Shown one piece after another: positions 57,719 through 64,000 of a DNA stretch of 64,000 bases; positions within the stretch are counted from its first letter, which is position 1, and each line of letters starts with the position of its first letter. The stretch comes from Rhabdophis nuchalis (taxonomy: Eukaryota; Chordata; Lepidosauria; Squamata; Natricidae). Made by a program: the position numbers and the translations under genes. The stretch spans positions 83,639,215 through 83,703,214 of the forward strand of contig CM077646.1 in the NCBI GenBank assembly GCA_039707465.1. The letters are read 5' to 3'. The notes beneath the pieces were generated by a model, which ran no database searches, was not told the DNA's origin, and saw only the letters and a list, made by a program, of their open reading frames with translations.

Positions 57719-60480
57719 GTGCCACAGATAACCGGTTGTGAGTCCCTGTGCGTGAAGTGGGGCCCAGGGAGGCAGTTGGGCTTGCTGATTGTATACCTGG
57801 CTCCTCGCTATGCATCAGCAGCCCTGCCCGAGCTCCTCGAGGTGATCGCCGAGATGGCAGTTGAGACCCCCAGACTGTTGGTCATGGGGGACTTTAACTT
57901 GCCATCGGTAGGGGAGACATCCGAGGTAGCTCGGGAGTTCATGGCCTCCATGACGGCCATGGACCTGACCCAAGTAATTCAGGGCCCCACACACGAGGGA
58001 GGACACACACTGGATCTCATCTTTGTCTCTGGCCAGTGGAGGAGTGATCTGGGAGTAGGGGATTTAGTCATCACACCCGTCATGGTCAGATCACTCACTT
58101 CTCCAGCTCGACTTTCCAGCCGCTACTCCCCACCGCGGGGAGGTGGAACCGGAATGTCCAAGATGGTTCCGCCCCAGGCGCCTGATGGAACCTGATAGGT
58201 TCCAGACGGAGCTTGGGCCATTTCCTGTAGCCCTGACCCGCACCCGGATGGAGGACCTAGTGGCTGCATGGAATAGTGCGGCCACTGGGGCCTTGGACCG
58301 GGTTGCGCCTTTGCGGCCTCTCTTGCGGCAGCGAACCACCCAGGCTCCTTGGTTTACCGAGGAGCTGAGGGTGATGAAGCGCCACAAGAGACGCCTAGAG
58401 AGCAGGTGGAGATCGTCATGCTCTGAATCTGACCGAACACAGGTGAGAGCCCATTTGAGGACTTACCTTGTGGCGTTAAGAGTGGCCAAGCGTCAGTATT
58501 GTGCCACTCTTATTGCGTCCGCAGATAACAGCCCTGACACCCTGTTTGGGGTAACCCGCTCCATCCTTCAACAGAGGCCGCGGGAAGCCCCTTTGCAGGG
58601 TAGAGCAGAGGAATTTGGGGAGTATCTGCAGGACAAAATCGCTCAGATCCGGAGCGAGTTGGTCCCCACTAGTGGTCTGGAGGGGCCGTCGGAGGCGGGT
58701 CTTGAGGAGTTTGACTCTGTTGCTTCCGACGATATGGACAGGTTGCATAGGCGACTGCGAGCTACCACATGTTTACTGGACCCGTGTCCCTCCTGGCTTG
58801 TACTGGTATCCTGGGAGGTCACACGAAGCTGGCTCCAGGAGTTAGTCAACGCTTCTTTGAGTGAGGGGTTCTTGCCGGCCATCTTGAAAGAGGCGGTGGT
58901 GAGGTCCCTCCTCAAGAAGCCTTCCCTGGACCCAGCTTTGTTAGTTAACTACTGTCCCGTCTCCAACCTTTGCTTTCTGGCGAAGGTTGTAGAGAGTGTG
59001 GTGGCACAACAGTTTCCACGCCACAGAGGAAATTGATTATCTGGACCGGCGCCACTCCGGCCACAGCCCGGAGACGGCATTGGTCGCGTTGGTGGGTGAT
59101 CTCTGGAGGACCAGAGATGGGGGTTGTTCCTCCATCCTGGTCCTATTAGACCTCTCGGCAGCTTTTGATAGCATCGACCATGGTATCCTATTGCATCGAC
59201 TGGAGGGGTTGGGGGTGAGGGGCACCGTTTTGCGGTGGTTCTCCTCCTACCTCTCCGGTCGAGCACAATTTGTATTGGCAGGGGGGCAGAGGTCGACCTC
59301 GAGGCCGCTCACTTGTGGGGTGCCACAAGGGTCGGTCCTCTCGCCTCTCCTGTTCAATGCATATATGAAGCCGCTGGGCGAGATCATACGTGGGTTTGGG
59401 GTAGATTACCATCTGTACGCGGATGACACCCAGTTGTACATCTCTACCCCAAACCACCCCAACGATGCCGTCGAAGTGATGTCCCGGTGTCTGGAAGCCG
59501 TACAGATCTGGATGGGAAGTAACAGACTCAAGCTCAACCCATCCAAGACTGAGTGGCTGTGGCTACCGGCGCCCCGGTTCAACCAGTTGAGTCCATCACT
59601 GGCCATTGGGGGCGAACATCTGGCCCCCATGGATCGGGTATGCAATTTGGGCATCCTTCTAGATGCCCGGCTGTCAATGGACGACCATGTGACAGCCGTG
59701 GCAAGGGGGGCGTTTCACCAGGTTCGCCTGGTGCGCCAATTGCGTCCCCTATTGGACCGGGACGCCCTTCGCACAGTCACTCATGCGCTTGTGACGTCCC
59801 GTCTAGACTACTGCAACGCTCTCTACATGGGGCTCCCCTTGAGATGCACCCGAAGGCTGCAGTTGGTTCAGAATGCGGCCGCGCGGGCAGTTTCGGGAGT
59901 CTCTAGATACTCCCACGTAACACCTCTCCTGCGCGGGCTGTACTGGCTGCCTGTGGCTTTTCGGGTGCATTTCAAGGTGTTGATTATCATCTTCAAAGCG
60001 CTCCCTGTCACAGGACCTAGTTATTTGCAGGATCGTATCCTGCCCCATACATCCCTTCGGCCGATTCGCTCACACAGAGAGGGACTTTTCCGGGTGCCGT
60101 CCACTAGGCTGTGCCAGCGGACGACGCCCAGGGGAAGGGCCTTCTCTGTGGCGGGCCCGACCATCTGGAATGACCTTCCCCCTGACATTAGAACGACCAT
60201 GGACCTCCGCTCCTTCCGCCAGAAACTCAAAACCCACTTGTTTCATCTAGCTGGCCTGGCCTAATTCCAGCTTTCCCACCTCAGTTTGTATTTTTAAATT
60301 CTGTGATTTGGTTTTAAGGTTAAGTTTTTAATTTTTATAAATTTGTACAGGGGTTTATTTAATTCGATTTTAGTTATATGTATTATTGATTGTAATGGTT
60401 TTAATTTGTACCTGTACACCACCCCGAGTCCCTTCGGGCAGAGGGGGCGGTCTAGAAGTCCAATAAATAATAATAATAAT
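57719..60480 (+). mobile_element. Longest L2-like LINE: endonuclease C-terminus, RT and 3' tail
   Basis: Frame 1 (57719-58195) carries the end of the AP endonuclease: LGLLIVYLAPRYASAALPEL, VMGDFNLPSVG, HEGGHTLDLIFVSG. Frame 2 (58143-59036) carries the linker and the start of the [22 protein letters not shown]. Frame 3 (58996-60264) carries the rest of the [56 protein letters not shown], and the C-terminus KLKTHLFHLAGLA. Two frameshifts, near 58110 and 59030, make it dead. The tail is ACACCACCCCGAGTCCC with (AAT)n. Members of this clade replicate by target-primed reverse transcription. Confidence 0.92.
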
Positions 60481-60617
60481 AATATGTTATGCTCCCCCCA
60501 AATTTAAATCTTTCAATGCTTATGAAAAAGTTATTGGCAAATTAAATATTGAGAAAGAGAAAATGTATGTTTAAATAGTAGTTTGGAAGAAAAAGGCATT
60601 AAAATATCTATACATTA

Positions 60618-60890
60618 GAACTACCACGGACCTCCGCTCCTTCCGTCTGAAATTAAAAACACATCTTTTTCGCTTGGCCGGCCTAGGATAGTCTCTTCTG
60701 ATTGTTTAGGGATTTTTAGTAAATATTTGGGAATTTTAGCGCAGGGTTTTCTGTTTAATATGCCTTTTAGTTAGTATTTATGTACGTTTATCGTTTTAAA
60801 TTTTGTATTCCTTTTTTAAAGTTTTTAATTCCCTGTGCCCCGCCTCGAGTCCCTTATAATAAATATAAGGTTATAAATAAAATTCGATTC
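60618..60890 (+). mobile_element. L2-like LINE 3' end fragment
   Basis: GAACTACCACGGACCTCCGC to GTGCCCCGCCTCGAGTCCC and AATAAA-like tail. A separate short insertion just downstream of the long copy. Confidence 0.85.
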
Positions 60891-60899
60891 GACATTGTC

Positions 60900-62060
60900 T
60901 TGAGGATTATTTTAGATTCATAGATAAATGCAGTAAATGGAATGGTTATGTTAAAAATGTAAGAAATGAGAGATTCCAAAAATACTGAGATCAGATCCCT
61001 GTTTGTACAGTCTTATCCCATGCTATACATATACATTAATACTCTCTCACACATATAAACATTGTCAAGATCCAAGTCCAGCTCCTGTTTCAAGGAAAGA
61101 GGAAATTTCTGCTAACAAATCCATTCCCTCAAAGAAAAGGCGTGCAAGAAACTCACACCTGTTATGTAATTTTCTTTCTAAGGAGACTCACTTCATCCCC
61201 AACCTATATTTTTGGTCTTTATAATATATTATGACAACATTTCACAGAGGCCAGAACTCAGAAAGCTAGTTACCAGGGATGATATCAAGATGTGCCCATT
61301 CTGGAGAAAGGGGAAAAGAAGGGGAGGGAAATCCCTTAAAAGCAACCAAAGATGTAACAAATGGAAGAAGAGCTAGCCTGGGTATCTTGTCCTTTTAGCC
61401 TTTGCTGGATTACTACTTGCTACAGATCATGGGCATTTGTCTGCTCAATAAAAGGAGAAAGATATGCACCCTTAACCACCAGGTATCTATGCAAGCATTA
61501 AGATGAGTACAGTAGTTTGGGGTTTTGACTATGTATGAAAGTTTTAAAATATATCATCTGTCTGACTCTCTCTCTCTTTCTCTTTCTGTGTATACATACA
61601 TAAATTAGTATATAATATGATTCATTAATATGCATTAAATGTAACCTTGTTAAAGCATAATACATTTATTTAAAAAAAATTAAAGGAGAACTATGAATTT
61701 GGAAGGGAGCATGCAATTTTTAAAAGTTACAGTATAAAGACCTGGCCCTTGGATAGTTGCACACATTTCACAAGTAGAACCCACAAGAGCGATTTTGAAT
61801 GTTTCAAGGATGCACAATAGTGCAATGTCTATTATTATTGCTGCATTAGTGTAGAGGAGTAGTTAGAGTGTTCATTTGTAATACAAAGCTGTCTTCTCCC
61901 TAAAAGCTATGTAATTATTTCTCTGTTCTATCTACATGCAAGAAGTCTTATACCTGTTTACAAGAAGAGAACAATAGCAGACTATGTCTTGTGCTCTTGG
62001 TTGTCAAGAAAACAACATAAAATTATCACCAGAAGTTGAATTTGCCCTGGCAGAGGTTTT
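60900..62060. other. Intergenic, nothing recognised
   Basis: AT-rich. A short CT-rich run near 61560-61590. No exon-like signal or named repeat. Confidence 0.5.
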
Positions 62061-62067
62061 ATTTAGG

Positions 62068-62262
62068 AGCCCTGGTAGCACATTGTTAGAATGCAGTATT
62101 GCAGGCTAATTCTGCCCACAGTTGGGAGTTTGATCCTGACATGTTCAAGATTGACTCATTCTTCCATCCTTCCAAGGTTGATAAAATGAGGACTCAAATT
62201 CTTGGGGGCAATATGCTGACAATAAACTGCTCAGAGAGTGCTGTAAAGGCAAGGCCTGGGGG
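62068..62262 (+). mobile_element. tRNA-derived SINE head and body
   Basis: GGAGCCCTGGTAGCACATTG TTAGAATGCA (A-box-like) and GGGAGTTTGATCCTGAC (B-box-like), followed by CCTTCCAAGGTTGATAAAAT and GGGGGCAATATGCTGACA. Typical of the snake SINE whose tail occurs at 22120-22200. Confidence 0.7.
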
Positions 62263-62329
62263 TTGGATTCTTAGATCTAGCCCCCAGAGCAACCCAGGGC
62301 CACCCAGGAAACACCAAAGGACCAGTCCG

Positions 62330-62568
62330 TAGTACCTCTATCAGTTAAAATGGAGCCGAGGAAGGCCACACGGGAGCCCCGTTTTCGCTGGCAGAGGATT
62401 GCAGGAGGCCATTGCAGCTGAAAGCAGTGCTTGGGGACCTATTTTTGTTGGCAGAGTGCTTGGGCCACCGCAGGTGTGACATCGAGTTGGCCATTCCCCC
62501 CACTCCCCAAGGTCAAATACAACCCTGATGCAGCCCTCAATGAAATAAAGTTTGACACCCTTAGAGTG
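62330..62568. mobile_element. hAT-type element right half
   Basis: The right end AAAGTTTGACACCCTTA resembles the hAT terminus of 1917-2032. The body AATGGAGCCGAGGAAGGCCA...GACATCGAGTTGGCC is GC-rich. Left end not located; it may abut the SINE. Confidence 0.5.
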
Positions 62569-62569
62569 A

Positions 62570-64000
62570 TATAAGACTATTCCTATTGCTATATTTTCGC
62601 AGGAGTAAGTAGCAACAGAACTCAAATTTACTTGTAAAAAGATATATGTATCTTGTAGGAAAGAAACCCAATATAGTTTATGTATAATTGAGACAGAGTG
62701 TGGGAAAATGCTCTCTATTTTCTTTCTCTTTGATCTCAGAATTCTCAAACAATAGGATTTGTTTTTAACCATGCTACGTACACAAATTTGTTTTTCAGTA
62801 TCAGAATATATGTGCTATCTCCAGTATTTCTTTTGTAACCTGCAATTACAATGATTTACAAGAACCTTATAGTAGCTCCTGGAAAGTATATGGATACATT
62901 TCTGGATATTTATTAATGAAATGTATACTATACCTTTATTTTTACAACTCTTTGGGGTTTTTTTTCCCAGACTAGACAAAGCTCTGCAATATCACCCTTC
63001 CAAATACTACTTAGATCTGACTCAACTGTGGAGGATTAACTAAGGTTGCTTAACAACTGCCATTTCTTATGACATCATGATTTTACATATATGTAATTGT
63101 CATCCTCTGTATTTTTCCTTTTTCTTTCCCATTATCATTACGGCTTATATCCTGCCCACAAATTATCTATCTGCCCATGTACTGCATGCATCTAATTTAA
63201 TATCTTATATTGTGATGAATTGAAGCCTATGCCATAATAAATATAGTGTTCTTCAAGAGGCCACAGAATTTGTTTTTGTTCCAAAGTGTTACTATAACTA
63301 TTTCTCTGGGGCTATTATTTGGAAAATTCTATATGTTATATGAAAACATCATATTTGAAGGAAAACACACAATGAAAAAGTACAAATATTATTTGTAGCG
63401 AATCTTGAGATGTTCTAAACAATATTTTGATTATTAGCATCCTCTCTTCCCTACTCCACTGCAACACATACAAGAATCTTTCACAAGAAAATTTCCAAGC
63501 CAATGAAAGAGAATATTTGTAGCTCAGAATTGGAGGATCCCTCAAATTTTCAAGATTCATGTTGGTTGGGAGAACTACTTTTGCCACCTTTATATAATGA
63601 ATTGAAGGGGTGAATGAGTACTAATTTCTTCAATACTGTCAATAATTACTATTTAAATTGTTCTAAATGAAGAGCATTTTTCTAGTTTATTTGTGATCTG
63701 TTCTTGATATAAAATAAAATAGTTCATTTTACTACTATAACTTTTATTGTTTTTAAGATTTTATTGTTTTGAAGATATTTTGTCCAATGACATTCTTTGC
63801 TTTTTTTGTTAAATTTATCTGCATAAAAAATCAGCAACTGTATAATGGTGAGTTTCCCAAAAATGTATTTGTATTTGTTTTGTAGAGGTTTCTTTTTCTT
63901 TGAAGGATGCTTGCACATAGCATTGAATCTTTTTTAAGAACAGCTGCTTATTATTTGTTTATTTAATTTATGGTATTGGTCACCCAACTTCAGTGGATCC
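62570..64000. other. Intergenic, nothing recognised
   Basis: AT-rich, with no exon, RNA gene or intact repeat that I can support. Confidence 0.5.

Overview
This is vertebrate nuclear DNA, almost certainly from a squamate reptile and most likely a snake. It is AT-rich and gene-sparse, with spliced genes, one CpG island and many retroelements. The dominant repeat is an L2-like (CR1-superfamily) LINE with a short (TAAA)n/(TAA)n tail. CR1 tails, tRNA-derived SINEs, L1 and R4-like LINE remnants, hAT and TA-target foldback elements, and long microsatellites are also present. No bacterial, phage, CRISPR or toxin genes were seen.

Two host genes are recognised, and they converge tail to tail. The last three coding exons of CENPP (kinetochore CENP-P) lie on the + strand at 5101-8443; its earlier exons are left of the window. 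The complete coding sequence of IPPK (inositol-pentakisphosphate 2-kinase) lies on the - strand, from an ATG at 45743 to a stop at 11640. It has 13 coding exons. All splice phases close and give a 488-residue protein. CENPP next to IPPK matches the order I recall on human chromosome 9q22.

Layout: 1-5100 is CENPP intron with repeats. 5101-8443 holds the CENPP 3' exons. 8444-11639 is the shared 3' region. 11640-45743 is IPPK, whose introns hold most of the transposons. 45100-46140 is a CpG-rich promoter region. 46140-64000 is intergenic DNA upstream of IPPK, with a LINE cluster at 54.7-60.9 kb that includes the longest L2-like copy (57719-60480).

Points that deserve a second look: (1) a 50-bp segment identical to the 5' half of U6 snRNA, antisense inside an L2-like element in IPPK intron 3, with a 13-bp target duplication and no poly(A); it reads as a 3'-truncated 'tailless' U6 retropseudogene and supplies the only stop in an otherwise open L2 frame. 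(2) A 42-bp in-frame tandem duplication at the C-terminus of CENP-P. (3) A 3-residue deletion in IPPK exon 5. (4) A perfect 66-bp-arm palindromic hAT-type element with an intact 8-bp target duplication. (5) Several nested insertions whose order can be read from the sequence. I found no wholly new biological system; the novelty is in how RNAs and elements have been mobilised here.
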